NCBI GenBank assembly: GCA_049115815.1
Contig: JAGDZO010000014.1
Span: 124,001 to 188,000, forward strand
Source of the DNA: Marinoscillum sp049115815
GTDB lineage: Bacteria; Bacteroidota; Bacteroidia; Cytophagales; Cyclobacteriaceae
Reading direction: 5' to 3'
Length of the DNA: 64,000 nucleotides
Below are positions 26,095-33,345 of the stretch, piece by piece. Numbering within the stretch: position 1 is the first letter of the stretch; each line of letters begins with the position of its first letter. Under the pieces are notes generated by a model, which saw only the letters and a list, made by a program, of their open reading frames with translations, was not told the origin of the DNA and did no database searches. Position numbers and translations under genes: made by a program.

Positions 26095-26817
26095 TTATTT
26101 TACGTTGAAGCTAAAAGAGTTTTCAAATTTTAAATCTCTCGTTATCTGCGAGTTAGATTTTCCTCTAGCTTCTACTTTGATGGTATGTTGGCCCCTTGAA
26201 TTAGGTCTGAATACCACGAGTGCACCTCCATCTTCCAATTCAAGTAGTTTGTTGTTCATATAAAAGTCTACAACAGTCTCTGGCTTGTTCAGTAATGCCC
26301 CAAAGAATACTTTACCTCTGTAAGTTTCACCCAATTTGAGTTCCTGAATTTCTGGAACAAACACGAGTGTTATTTGATTGAATTTCGGATCTGGCGGAAT
26401 TATGGATTCCAAGAGTTCATTTAGCACCCTTATGGTCTTAAATCTTAGCTCATGCTTTGCGAATGTCTTAGCAAGTTCAAGTCCGAGACTGTTATTTACA
26501 TTTAGAGTTACATCAGACGAGAAAATTGAATCTATTCGTATCCTCCAATTTAGAATCAATTCATTCAATTTAGATTTTGATGTTGAGGTCGCTATTAACT
26601 TATCCAGCCTACTATATTCGCTAACTATGGCCTTACTCATTATAGTAGGTTCTTCATCAATTCCGTATTCATCAACTGTTCTTGCGATTTGCGTTCCCAT
26701 CTGTTCAATATCTTCGGACAGAAGTTTATTGGTTTCTTCAATCTGTTCGACAACCGCGGAGTTATTTGAGCAGCCGAAAAGGACTAAGATGCAAATTGTA
26801 AAGAGGCTATTTCTCAT
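26095..26817 (-). CDS. Small lipoprotein of unknown function (cassette 6)
   Basis: This 240-residue protein has a lipobox (LVLFGC, Cys16). The N-terminal half is helical (VVEQIEETNKLLSEDIEQM) and the C-terminal half is a beta domain beginning ELKLGETYRGKVFFGALL, loosely like the periplasmic repeat domains of gliding-motility protein GldM. That likeness is by eye only. The start codon is 27 bases from the cassette boundary and the stop is 3 bases from its site, so there is no room for a promoter of its own. Expression would depend on read-through. Confidence 0.7.
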   Translation of the reverse strand: MRNSLFTICILVLFGCSNNSAVVEQIEETNKLLSEDIEQMGTQIARTVDEYGIDEEPTIMSKAIVSEYSRLDKLIATSTSKSKLNELILNWRIRIDSIFSSDVTLNVNNSLGLELAKTFAKHELRFKTIRVLNELLESIIPPDPKFNQITLVFVPEIQELKLGETYRGKVFFGALLNKPETVVDFYMNNKLLELEDGGALVVFRPNSRGQHTIKVEARGKSNSQITRDLKFENSFSFNVK

Positions 26818-26834
26818 GTTCGATTGGAGCGAAT

Positions 26835-27071
26835 GATTCCTAACCAGCTATCGGGCGTATGTCCCCAGCTAGTGAATAGCAGCAATGTAGTGAAATCTGC
26901 CGAAGCTCACAACGGTTCCAAATGGCACTGCGTTCTGAAAATCAAAAAATCCTGCGAGCAAAAGGTGCTAGAAAGCACTGCCGTTTCTCAGCGGCAGATA
27001 TCACGGTCGAGTTGCACCAAATCAGCCAAAATGCACTAAGACATATGCCCGATCAGCGTCTGTTACAGGCC
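26835..27071 (-). repeat. attC-like site 5 (long, 237 bp)
   Basis: In gene direction it opens GGCCTGTAACAGACGCTGAT and closes CCGATAGCTGGTTAGGAATC. The outer arms pair through GATCGGGCATATGTC with one or two mismatches. Inner arms AATCTGCCG and CGGCAGAT flank the centre. It is nearly identical to site 1 at 31992-32229 except at the last few bases of each end. Confidence 0.75.
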
Positions 27072-27076
27072 GTTAT

Positions 27077-27685
27077 TTATCGCTTGACTTCTTGTTTAAT
27101 CCGTTTGTTCACTGGATCTGCGGTGAACAAGACATAGTTGTTTGAAACAGAATTTAGTTCGTTAAGAAGTTCAGAAGTCGATTCTATCTTGTTTCCCAGT
27201 TCATCAAATGCCTCAACTGATCTTGCGACAGAAAAAATGAGAGAATCGCTACCTTCACAGCTTGTTCCTATATGGAAAATGTCCGTTTCGTAAGAGCAGG
27301 TTGCTCGAAGTTGTTCGTTCGAATAGTAGTAGTTCCAGGCGCCAATTTTATAATTATAGAACTGTTCACATGGGCCAGAAGAGCAACACTGAGTGTAGCT
27401 TCCAATTTGATAGTTCCCTCTTGATTTCAGCTTGCCGTTAGGGTAAAATTCGCTGCACTCATTAACTTTTAATAAGCTTTTTTCTCCGTAGTTGTTCACA
27501 GCGTAATAGCCAATGAAACTGAATTCTTTTCCCTTATCAAATGTCTCGTATGTTAGTTTTGTGTTGCCGAAATAACCACATTCGTTGATGGAGAATTTAC
27601 TTTCAACTGGAGGGAAGTAGATGTAACCAGATGTTTTGCATCCAAGAAGAATTGTTAGTCCGATGATTCTAGAAAGTACCTTCAC
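27077..27685 (-). CDS. Lipoprotein with MORN-like repeats (cassette 5)
   Basis: This 202-residue protein starts at a GTG (27685), which gives the compact lipoprotein signal VKVLSRIIGLTILLGC (Cys16). Upstream in-frame codons run through the recombination site and are not believable. Two MORN-type units are visible (EFYPNGKLKSRGNYQIG and KIGAWNYYYSNEQLRATCSY), as in YwqK-like proteins. The leader from the boundary is only 23 bases and the stop lies 5 bases before its site. Function is unknown. Confidence 0.7.
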   Translation of the reverse strand: MKVLSRIIGLTILLGCKTSGYIYFPPVESKFSINECGYFGNTKLTYETFDKGKEFSFIGYYAVNNYGEKSLLKVNECSEFYPNGKLKSRGNYQIGSYTQCCSSGPCEQFYNYKIGAWNYYYSNEQLRATCSYETDIFHIGTSCEGSDSLIFSVARSVEAFDELGNKIESTSELLNELNSVSNNYVLFTADPVNKRIKQEVKR

Positions 27686-27698
27686 GATTTGCAAGTAT

Positions 27699-27938
27699 GG
27701 CCTGTAACGCCCGTGTATGGCGCTGTGTGCGCCCCACTGGCTAATAGTACTAAAATAGTGAATCTGTCGGTGCTTCCAAAGTATCCAAGAGGCAGTGCGT
27801 TCAGAAGATAAAAACTCCTGCGAACAGGGCTTTGTAGAAATCAGAGAAGTATCCTCAGCGGCAGATTCACGGTCGAGTTCCACTGAATCTGGCTAAATGC
27901 TCAGTTCGCACATGCGTCCATACACAATGTTATGCCTC
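27699..27938 (-). repeat. attC-like site 4 (long, 240 bp)
   Basis: In gene direction it opens GAGGCATAACATTGTGTATG and closes TACACGGGCGTTACAGGCC. Outer arms pair through GTGTATGG.CGC.TGTGCG. Inner arms AATCTGTCGG and CGGCAGATT flank the centre. The stop codon of the gene at 27940 overlaps or abuts the first base. Confidence 0.75.
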
Positions 27939-27939
27939 G

Positions 27940-28956
27940 TTAGTTTTTCTCCAATGCAGAGTTAACCTCGTTCTGTTGATAGTTGCTGAGCTTTATTTGA
28001 CTCCTGATATCGTTATAAGCTGGATTTGGATATTTTCCAATTGTTATTACAATATCCGGAAGATGATATTTTAATGCTGTTGGATGTCCTTCGTTTATAG
28101 TTTTTTGAAAGAGTTCTCTGGCAGTCTCTCCGTCAAATTGAGCGATTGCCTCATACATCGTTGCGATCATTGGGTAGTCAAATCCTCCAGGCTTTTTTAT
28201 TTCTTTGTCGTGCACTGCCTTTAGGTCGATCAATAGTGTTTGACTTGGAAATTCTCTAATGGCTTGCATACCATAATAATCCAGTTTACGATCAAAAATT
28301 AGGGGCCTTAATAATTCTAAGTCTTGTTCCTTTTTGTATTTGGCCAAAGCGACATATGCTGCCGGTGTTCCTTCTTCATTAATTATCTCCTTAATGCGCT
28401 CATAATATTTTGGTAAAGGTTCCAATTCAGATATTATTCTTGACTTCCAATAGCTGTTGATGTTACTATAAAGTAAAAGGCTGTCGAGTTCTTGCTTTTG
28501 AGTTAAAGTGAGTTTGATGCCTTTGTTGTCAATGAATTCTGGCGTTAGAAGGTCTATATAAAAATCTACGAGAAGTTCCTCGTCAATAATACAACCGAAA
28601 AAAGTTGTTACGGTAGCAGTATCTTCAAGGGTTGATTTTAAAATTTCAAAGGTTTCTTTATCCTTCTTAATGGTTAATAGCCAAAATGCATAACCACGCA
28701 CTGCGGAGCTTGGGTGTGTTGTTAAAATCCGAAGTTCATCTTTAGTTGCGGTTTTGCCCAGTTCTTCGAACCGATCATATTGATCTGATCGCTCCCCAGC
28801 AAAGCCAATTCCCGCGCTATGAATTTCATTGACCTTTGAAATCCCCTTTACAATTTTCAAAGTTTTAAGGTTGATCAGTTCTTTTTTGAATTCAATCTTT
28901 TGAGCAATGGCCCCAAAAGTTAAAATCGAAAAAAGTATGTAGGGTATGATTTTCAT
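27940..28956 (-). CDS. Exported HEAT-repeat-like protein (cassette 4)
   Basis: This 338-residue protein has a signal peptide (MKIIPYILFSILTFGAIAQ). The rest is mostly helical with short repeated helix pairs, for example around TTHPSSAVRGYAFWLL and AYVALAKYKKEQDLELLRP, resembling HEAT repeats. I chose ATG 28956 because an in-frame ATG at 28971 lies inside the recombination site. The leader is 18 bases. Function is unknown; a periplasmic scaffold or binding protein is plausible. Confidence 0.7.
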   Translation of the reverse strand: MKIIPYILFSILTFGAIAQKIEFKKELINLKTLKIVKGISKVNEIHSAGIGFAGERSDQYDRFEELGKTATKDELRILTTHPSSAVRGYAFWLLTIKKDKETFEILKSTLEDTATVTTFFGCIIDEELLVDFYIDLLTPEFIDNKGIKLTLTQKQELDSLLLYSNINSYWKSRIISELEPLPKYYERIKEIINEEGTPAAYVALAKYKKEQDLELLRPLIFDRKLDYYGMQAIREFPSQTLLIDLKAVHDKEIKKPGGFDYPMIATMYEAIAQFDGETARELFQKTINEGHPTALKYHLPDIVITIGKYPNPAYNDIRSQIKLSNYQQNEVNSALEKN

Positions 28957-28964
28957 GGCAATAT

Positions 28965-29205
28965 GAGGCATAATGCCCAGATATAGCGCTGTGGCCTCCG
29001 AGCTTTTTTAATAGCGATAAAAGTAGCTTATCTGCCGGTGCATTCAAAGTATCAGATACGCACTGCGCCATGAAAGATAAAAATCTCCCACGAGTAGATG
29101 GTGGTAGAGAGCACATAAGTTGCTTGGCGGTAGATAAGCGGGATGTTTAGCAGACTCTTTGCAGATGACTAAGTAAGGCCATGCGCAATATCGTTTGTTA
29201 GCACC
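28965..29205 (-). repeat. attC-like site 3 (long, 241 bp)
   Basis: In gene direction it opens GGTGCTAACAAACGATATTG and closes ATATCTGGGCATTATGCCTC. Outer arms pair through GATAT.GCGC..TGGCCT. The closing triplet is ATTA instead of GTTA, the only site where the G before the crossover point is missing. Inner arms contain TATCTGCCGG and GGCGGTAGATA. Confidence 0.72.
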
Positions 29206-29207
29206 AG

Positions 29208-29699
29208 TTACTTCTTAGTTACCTTAATTTTTCCGTTAGTAAGAATCTGAATCTCTATTATTTCATCATCACTTTCAGCTAGTTCAAAAGTTCGAAAGTC
29301 CTTCCATTCCTTAAAATCAAGGTTGGTTAAACGTCCATATTCGAGGATGTTCTCTGCAATGTCGAATCCAGTATAAAAATTTTGTTCGATTACCTTCCTC
29401 GCATCACCTTCTTTCCAAGGAAGTTGGGTTTTCTCAATAAGTATGCTGTAATAGATTTCACTTAAAACAAATGAAACTCGATATCGATAGGAACCGTCAT
29501 ATTCAGAGTCCTTTTTCCATTGTTCGAATTGTTCGCTAGTGCCTGTAACCTTATAGAATTTGTCGCCTGTTGTTAGGAAATCTATGTCGGCATTTATGTT
29601 CTTCAAACTCTGTGGAAATTTGTAAGGTTCGACAGTTTGTGATTGTCCAAAGAGTTCAACCGTGGAGAAGAGAATAAAGGTAAGAAGAAGTAATCTCAT
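29208..29699 (-). CDS. Small exported protein of unknown function (cassette 3)
   Basis: This 163-residue protein has a signal peptide (MRLLLLTFILFSTVELFGQ). The mature part is hydrophilic and ends in a lysine-rich strand; no known motif is visible. The start codon is 20 bases from the cassette boundary and the stop is 2 bases from its site, leaving no own promoter. I do not recognise it. Confidence 0.7.
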   Translation of the reverse strand: MRLLLLTFILFSTVELFGQSQTVEPYKFPQSLKNINADIDFLTTGDKFYKVTGTSEQFEQWKKDSEYDGSYRYRVSFVLSEIYYSILIEKTQLPWKEGDARKVIEQNFYTGFDIAENILEYGRLTNLDFKEWKDFRTFELAESDDEIIEIQILTNGKIKVTKK

Positions 29700-29710
29700 T
29701 GCAGTCTATT

Positions 29711-29832
29711 GGTGCTAACGACCAGATATGGCATGTGCCTCTGGACTTTTTAAATATCTACTAAAGTATCAGTTTTGCGTCTTAGTTTCAAGCAACTCTG
29801 TAGAGGCATATGCTATATCGTTTGTTAGCGGC
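29711..29832 (-). repeat. attC-like site 2 (short, 122 bp)
   Basis: In gene direction it opens GCCGCTAACAAACGATATAG and closes CATATCTGGTCGTTAGCACC. The arms pair over GATATAGCATATGCCTCT with two mismatches, and the unpaired spacers differ in length by one base (AAAC against GACCA), like the extra-helical bases of attC. The loop is about 50 bases. This is the cleanest site of the array. Confidence 0.8.
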
Positions 29833-29839
29833 TTTCCAT

Positions 29840-31201
29840 TTATAGAATGCAGTTCTTTAATTCGCTAAAAAATCCTTGCTTCTGATTCTTTAAGTCTACG
29901 AAAACAGAAACAGGATTTTTTATTCTGTAATGGTCTGTTTTATTCGCTTCGTCCTTTAGCCTTTTCCACCAATACAGGCCAGTCGAAGCTGCTAAGATTG
30001 GAAATAGGCTTAGCTCATTTGTTACTGCCGGAATGCCAATAGAGGTAGCCGTCCAATATGCTCTAGCAGTTGCTGCCTCTTTTTTAATTGATAACCATTC
30101 AGCTTCCGATTTTCTTATCTCTTCGTTGAAACTATCAAAAAGATCTTTGAGTTTCGCTTCGGAAATATCGTCTGGATTGGTGGCTTTAAGTTCTCCAAAC
30201 ACACGTTTAAGTTCATTTCGAACCCCGACTAATCTCTCTTGTTTTCTTATCTCCAAAGCAAATGCCGTGTCAACACTATTCAGAAATTGCAATGGAACTT
30301 TTGAGAATGAAAAGTTGATCTTCTCCCAAATATCGACCTTGTTCAGTTCCTTTAATTGATCCCAGGTTATTAAATCTGGAGTGTAAATATTGCTGTTTGT
30401 CAATTCCGAGATTAATAGAATGGATTCGACTGGTCCTCCTCCTTTTAAAGGGTTTATTGATGATCGCCCAAGTGGAATGTTTAGGTTTTTATAAAGCGGA
30501 TTTATCCTAGATATAGCTTGCTGAATTTTAAGCGCAAAATTTTCAGCCTCGGATTCCGAAAATCTTGGAGTTGCCATTTCAAGTAAGCTCTGTTTTATAA
30601 AATTGAAATCTCTTTTTTGATATACCTGTGCAAATTGTTCCGCAGTATGATCCATTATGGTGTCAAAATACTTCTCCTTATTAGGTATTCCACCTGATTT
30701 CATTCTAATATCAATTTTTTTATCGATTTCATCTCTTAGGTCTAAATCATATTCCGTTGGATTGATGATGAGTTTAACAATTCCGGCTTTAACCCATTTT
30801 TGAATTACGATATAGAAATAAAGCGCTTCAATAAAATCTGGAAACCAATAATCTGGATTTTTGGCTGGACTTATTTGCTGATTGATGACGACTGGGTTTT
30901 GTAATGGATGGAAAACAATTATCTCATCACAGTATAGTGAATACCTTACGATTTCATCAATGATAAGATTACCTTTTAGCTTTCCGTAATGAATGGTTCT
31001 AAATGATTTTGGAGAGTTTCTTAAATCAGATATGTAATCATATTTTCTTGGAAAGAGTTGAGCAAAGACCCGATAGGTTCGCTTAACCTTAAATCGGGTA
31101 ATACCTTGTGATATTTCTTTCCATGACTTGGCCTTACTTATTCCAAAAGTCTCATCTAAGAATTTAAAAAATTCAATGTTTTGTTTCTCGAAATAATCCA
31201 T
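29840..31201 (-). CDS. Unknown protein partnered with a nucleotidyltransferase (cassette 2)
   Basis: This 453-residue protein has no signal peptide. It is mixed alpha/beta, with a charged coiled stretch (about 335-375) and a hydrophobic segment near residues 397-412 (NELSLFPILAASTGLYWW) that could insert in a membrane. It lies 18 bases after the nucleotidyltransferase gene and ends 7 bases before its site, so the two travel together as one cassette. No family is recognised. Two-gene cassettes with a nucleotidyltransferase suggest a defence or toxin module, which is inference. Confidence 0.65.
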   Translation of the reverse strand: MDYFEKQNIEFFKFLDETFGISKAKSWKEISQGITRFKVKRTYRVFAQLFPRKYDYISDLRNSPKSFRTIHYGKLKGNLIIDEIVRYSLYCDEIIVFHPLQNPVVINQQISPAKNPDYWFPDFIEALYFYIVIQKWVKAGIVKLIINPTEYDLDLRDEIDKKIDIRMKSGGIPNKEKYFDTIMDHTAEQFAQVYQKRDFNFIKQSLLEMATPRFSESEAENFALKIQQAISRINPLYKNLNIPLGRSSINPLKGGGPVESILLISELTNSNIYTPDLITWDQLKELNKVDIWEKINFSFSKVPLQFLNSVDTAFALEIRKQERLVGVRNELKRVFGELKATNPDDISEAKLKDLFDSFNEEIRKSEAEWLSIKKEAATARAYWTATSIGIPAVTNELSLFPILAASTGLYWWKRLKDEANKTDHYRIKNPVSVFVDLKNQKQGFFSELKNCIL

Positions 31202-31219
31202 TGAAACCAGAGTATAGCA

Positions 31220-31957
31220 TCATTTAGTTTTTTCTTCAGCAGTAGTCTTTTCATTCTTACTCTGGCCATTTGATGATGCCTGAGATGACTTTTCTTCTAA
31301 ACCTTCAAATTCTCTTTTTAATCTATAAATACTTTCAGAAAGGTCGGTTACTGCATCATTAAATGAGCGTGCAATTCGACCGTTTACATTGGAAACTGTA
31401 TCCTCAGATAATTGTAGTCCCAGAACTTTTAATGATACCTCATTAAACTTCGTGAAAAATTCATCTCTTGCATCTGCTCCATGAGGTAGACTATCAGGTC
31501 TCCAAATTCCCTTGCATGCATTTTGAGAAAGTTGAGAAAGTTTAATGATCTGTTCATCATCTAGTTTCGCTACTTTCCTTTTATCAGCTTCATAAATCGG
31601 AGCTGTAATGTCATTTACCCATTCAAATGATTTCATGACGTACTTTGCAAATAAGTGTTCGGAAATAATCAAAGTGTCAATATCACTTTCAGATGAGTAT
31701 GCTTTTTCAATATCTCTTCCTTTGAGACTTCTTCCTGACATTGCACTTCCCACAATAAACACATCAGTAGGAGCCACCCCGAATGCATCTGCAATTGTTC
31801 TTTTGAATAGGGCAAACTTTAAGGGTTCGTCTTTGAACACAAAAGGAACGGTAGATAATAATAATTTATGAGCAATAGCGTCTGGAGTGAACTGCTGCAC
31901 CAGTTTTTTCCATTCCTCCGCAGTTGGATACTCAAGTGAAATCAAAGTTTTACCCAT
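31220..31957 (-). CDS. Predicted nucleotidyltransferase-fold protein (cassette 2)
   Basis: This 245-residue protein carries the nucleotidyltransferase signature: VGSAMSGRSLKGRD (Gly70-Ser71) followed by SDIDTLI with Asp92 and Asp94 as the metal pair. The C-terminus (about 215-245) is low-complexity and rich in S, Q, K and E. I chose ATG 31957, giving MGKTLISLEYP; an upstream in-frame start at 32044 would read through the recombination site. Proteins of this fold include antitoxins of the MenT/AbiEii type, CD-NTases and tRNA nucleotidyltransferases. With its 453-residue partner it may be a phage-defence or toxin-antitoxin cassette. Confidence 0.7.
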   Translation of the reverse strand: MGKTLISLEYPTAEEWKKLVQQFTPDAIAHKLLLSTVPFVFKDEPLKFALFKRTIADAFGVAPTDVFIVGSAMSGRSLKGRDIEKAYSSESDIDTLIISEHLFAKYVMKSFEWVNDITAPIYEADKRKVAKLDDEQIIKLSQLSQNACKGIWRPDSLPHGADARDEFFTKFNEVSLKVLGLQLSEDTVSNVNGRIARSFNDAVTDLSESIYRLKREFEGLEEKSSQASSNGQSKNEKTTAEEKTK

Positions 31958-31991
31958 TACTTTATTTTTTAAGATTGTGCGTTCAGCGATT

Positions 31992-32229
31992 GCCGCTAAC
32001 GACCAGCTATCGGGCGTATGTCCGCAGCTAGTGAATAGCAGCAATGTAGTGAAATCTGCCGAAGCTCACAACGGTTCCAAATGGCACTGCATTCCGAAAG
32101 TCTCAAAATCCTGCGAGCAGAAGTTGGTAGGAAGCACTGCGGTTTCTCAGCGGCAGATTCACGGTCGAGTTGTACCGAAACTAGCCAAAAACCACTTAGA
32201 CATATGCCTGATCAGCGTCTGTTAGTTGC
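31992..32229 (-). repeat. attC-like site 1 (long, 238 bp)
   Basis: In gene direction it opens GCAACTAACAGACGCTGATC and closes GATAGCTGGTCGTTAGCGGC. Outer arms pair through GATC.GGCATATGTC and inner arms through AATCTGCCG/CGGCAGATT. The stop codon of the upstream gene lies inside the site at 32212-32214. It is nearly identical to site 5 although three other sites lie between them. Confidence 0.75.
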
Positions 32230-33186
32230 TTTCTTTTCCAGATATTGATAGTCAATAAACAGTGAAAGCCCTTCGTCTCCACTTGAGAATGTTTTTCTTT
32301 CTACTAGCCCATTCTGGTTATATTGAATTGTTCTATTTGACCAGTTGCCCCCATCTGCATAGGTTCCAAAAAGTGATATATCCGAATCCCCCGAGTCAAT
32401 TTCTGCAATTTTTCTTCCCTTTTCATCAAAGGATATTTTCGTAACCCTTAACGTATCTTGATTTGTGTTTATCAAATATTCCAAATGAAGTTGATCGTTC
32501 GTTTTCTGAATTTTTTGAACCGATTTTATTTCATCGTTTCTGAAATTTTTAATAAAATCCTCCTTGTCGCCATACTCAAATGTTCTCTTGTATATTGTTT
32601 GAATAGGGAAGTTCTGATCTTCAGAGATGATGTCACTATTTGGTTCAAATCTTATGCTCATAGAAGAAGAAACCAAGTCTTTCCAAGTTTCAGTTTCCAC
32701 GATAACCCTATTTAAGTCATCGTATTGATAGCTCATTTCCAAGAAACTTATCCCGTCCTGATTGTCATTAAACCAAAGGTTAGTGCACTTTGAAATTCTG
32801 CCTTGTGAGTCATACAGGTATTTGTTGGTCCAACTCACTTTAGTGCTATCCCAAAATCGGTTTCTGTCGTTACTTACCCATTGACCATGTTCCTCAATTT
32901 TGATCAATCTATCCAGACTGTCATAGCTTAGATGAGTAAAACTTTGTTGTTTGTCCATGTAATGGCTGAAAGTTCTGTAGTTAAGTCCCTTGGCATTAAA
33001 AAGGTGAGTTTGTACTGATTTATAATCCCCTTGGCTGTAGGTTCTGATTGTTTTAATTGTCCTAAATGTCGTTTGAGGCTGAATATAAGAATCATTGAAA
33101 TTCAAAGGGAGATCCTTCTGACCAAGGCATGCAGTGCGGACTGTTACGAGTTGACAAAATAGAAGGAGGAAAAGAAGTGTTTTCAT
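32212..33186 (-). CDS. Exported YD-repeat-like protein (cassette 1)
   Basis: This 324-residue protein has a signal peptide (MKTLLFLLLFCQLVTVRTA). The mature part contains several YD-type units such as LSYDSLDRLIKIEEHG, YLYDSQGRISKC and YQYDDLNRVIVETE, as in short RHS/YD-repeat proteins. I chose ATG 33186 because the alternative at 33201 lies in the cassette boundary. It is the first gene of the array, with a 20-base leader, and its stop codon falls inside its recombination site. Function is unknown. Confidence 0.72.
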   Translation of the reverse strand: MKTLLFLLLFCQLVTVRTACLGQKDLPLNFNDSYIQPQTTFRTIKTIRTYSQGDYKSVQTHLFNAKGLNYRTFSHYMDKQQSFTHLSYDSLDRLIKIEEHGQWVSNDRNRFWDSTKVSWTNKYLYDSQGRISKCTNLWFNDNQDGISFLEMSYQYDDLNRVIVETETWKDLVSSSMSIRFEPNSDIISEDQNFPIQTIYKRTFEYGDKEDFIKNFRNDEIKSVQKIQKTNDQLHLEYLINTNQDTLRVTKISFDEKGRKIAEIDSGDSDISLFGTYADGGNWSNRTIQYNQNGLVERKTFSSGDEGLSLFIDYQYLEKKATNRR

Positions 33187-33197
33187 GCAGTAAATTT

Positions 33198-33206
33198 GCA
33201 ACTAAC
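33198..33206 (-). other. Upstream boundary of the cassette array
   Basis: In gene direction the array opens GTTAGTTGC. This matches, 9 of 9, the complement of the inner arm of site 1 (32221-32229), as expected for the cassette junction. No palindromic site or attI-like element is obvious on the far side. Confidence 0.65.
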
Positions 33207-33212
33207 AACCGA

Positions 33213-33235
33213 ATAAAGTGAACTATTCACTTTAT
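33213..33235. repeat. Perfect hairpin next to the array boundary
   Basis: ATAAAGTGAA and TTCACTTTAT pair perfectly around CTA. It begins 7 bases outside the array boundary and lacks a T-run, so it is not a classic terminator. It may end transcription of the beta-helix gene, or mark the old insertion site. Confidence 0.45.
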
Positions 33236-33345
33236 CTACTATTGGTATATAGTAAATCTAATGGGTTTTGATTGTTTCCAAACCAATAAGTGCCAAATGA
33301 AAATTTGAAATCTTATAATAGAAACGCTTGTACCTAAGACGAATC

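Larger units (their letters stand above)
24638..33206 (-). mobile_element. Integron-like gene cassette array of seven units, no integrase seen (CALIN type)
   Basis: All nine genes here read on the minus strand and are separated by seven imperfect palindromes with outer arms ending in TAAC and GTTA. Reading in gene direction, unit boundaries (G^TT) fall at 33206, 32000, 29719, 28974, 27708, 26844, 25862 and 24646. Each unit has a short leader (18-43 bases, 95 in the unit with its own promoter), one or two genes, and a site starting at or within about 18 bases of the stop codon. The first 9-10 bases of each unit are complementary to the inner arm of that same unit's site: perfect for units 1, 2, 3 and 5, one mismatch in 4, two in 6 and 7. 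This is what integron cassette excision and insertion at attC produces. No integrase gene or attI is in the window. Confidence 0.82.

Noticed and set aside
26824..27039. Plus-strand open frame sharing a long stretch with another plus-strand frame at 31887-32225
   Set aside because: The likeness comes from the near-identical sites 5 and 1 being read in the antisense direction. No ribosome site or conserved frame supports a protein.
27686..27883. N-terminal extension of the MORN-like protein up to 27883
   Set aside because: The extra 66 codons run through recombination site 4 and precede a complete lipoprotein signal. A GTG start at 27685 is preferred.
31958..32044. N-terminal extension of the nucleotidyltransferase to 32044
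   Set aside because: It reads through recombination site 1, and the shorter protein begins with a well-formed MGKTLISLEYP start.
24638..33206. CRISPR array as an explanation for the regularly spaced repeats
   Set aside because: The repeats are 120-240 bp, imperfect palindromes, and the spacers are whole genes. None of this fits CRISPR repeats and spacers.
24638..33206. Insertion sequences or MITEs as an explanation for the palindromes
   Set aside because: No transposase is present, no target-site duplications are seen, and the elements keep one orientation relative to the genes and abut their stop codons. Complementarity of unit starts with their own site is not explained by MITEs.
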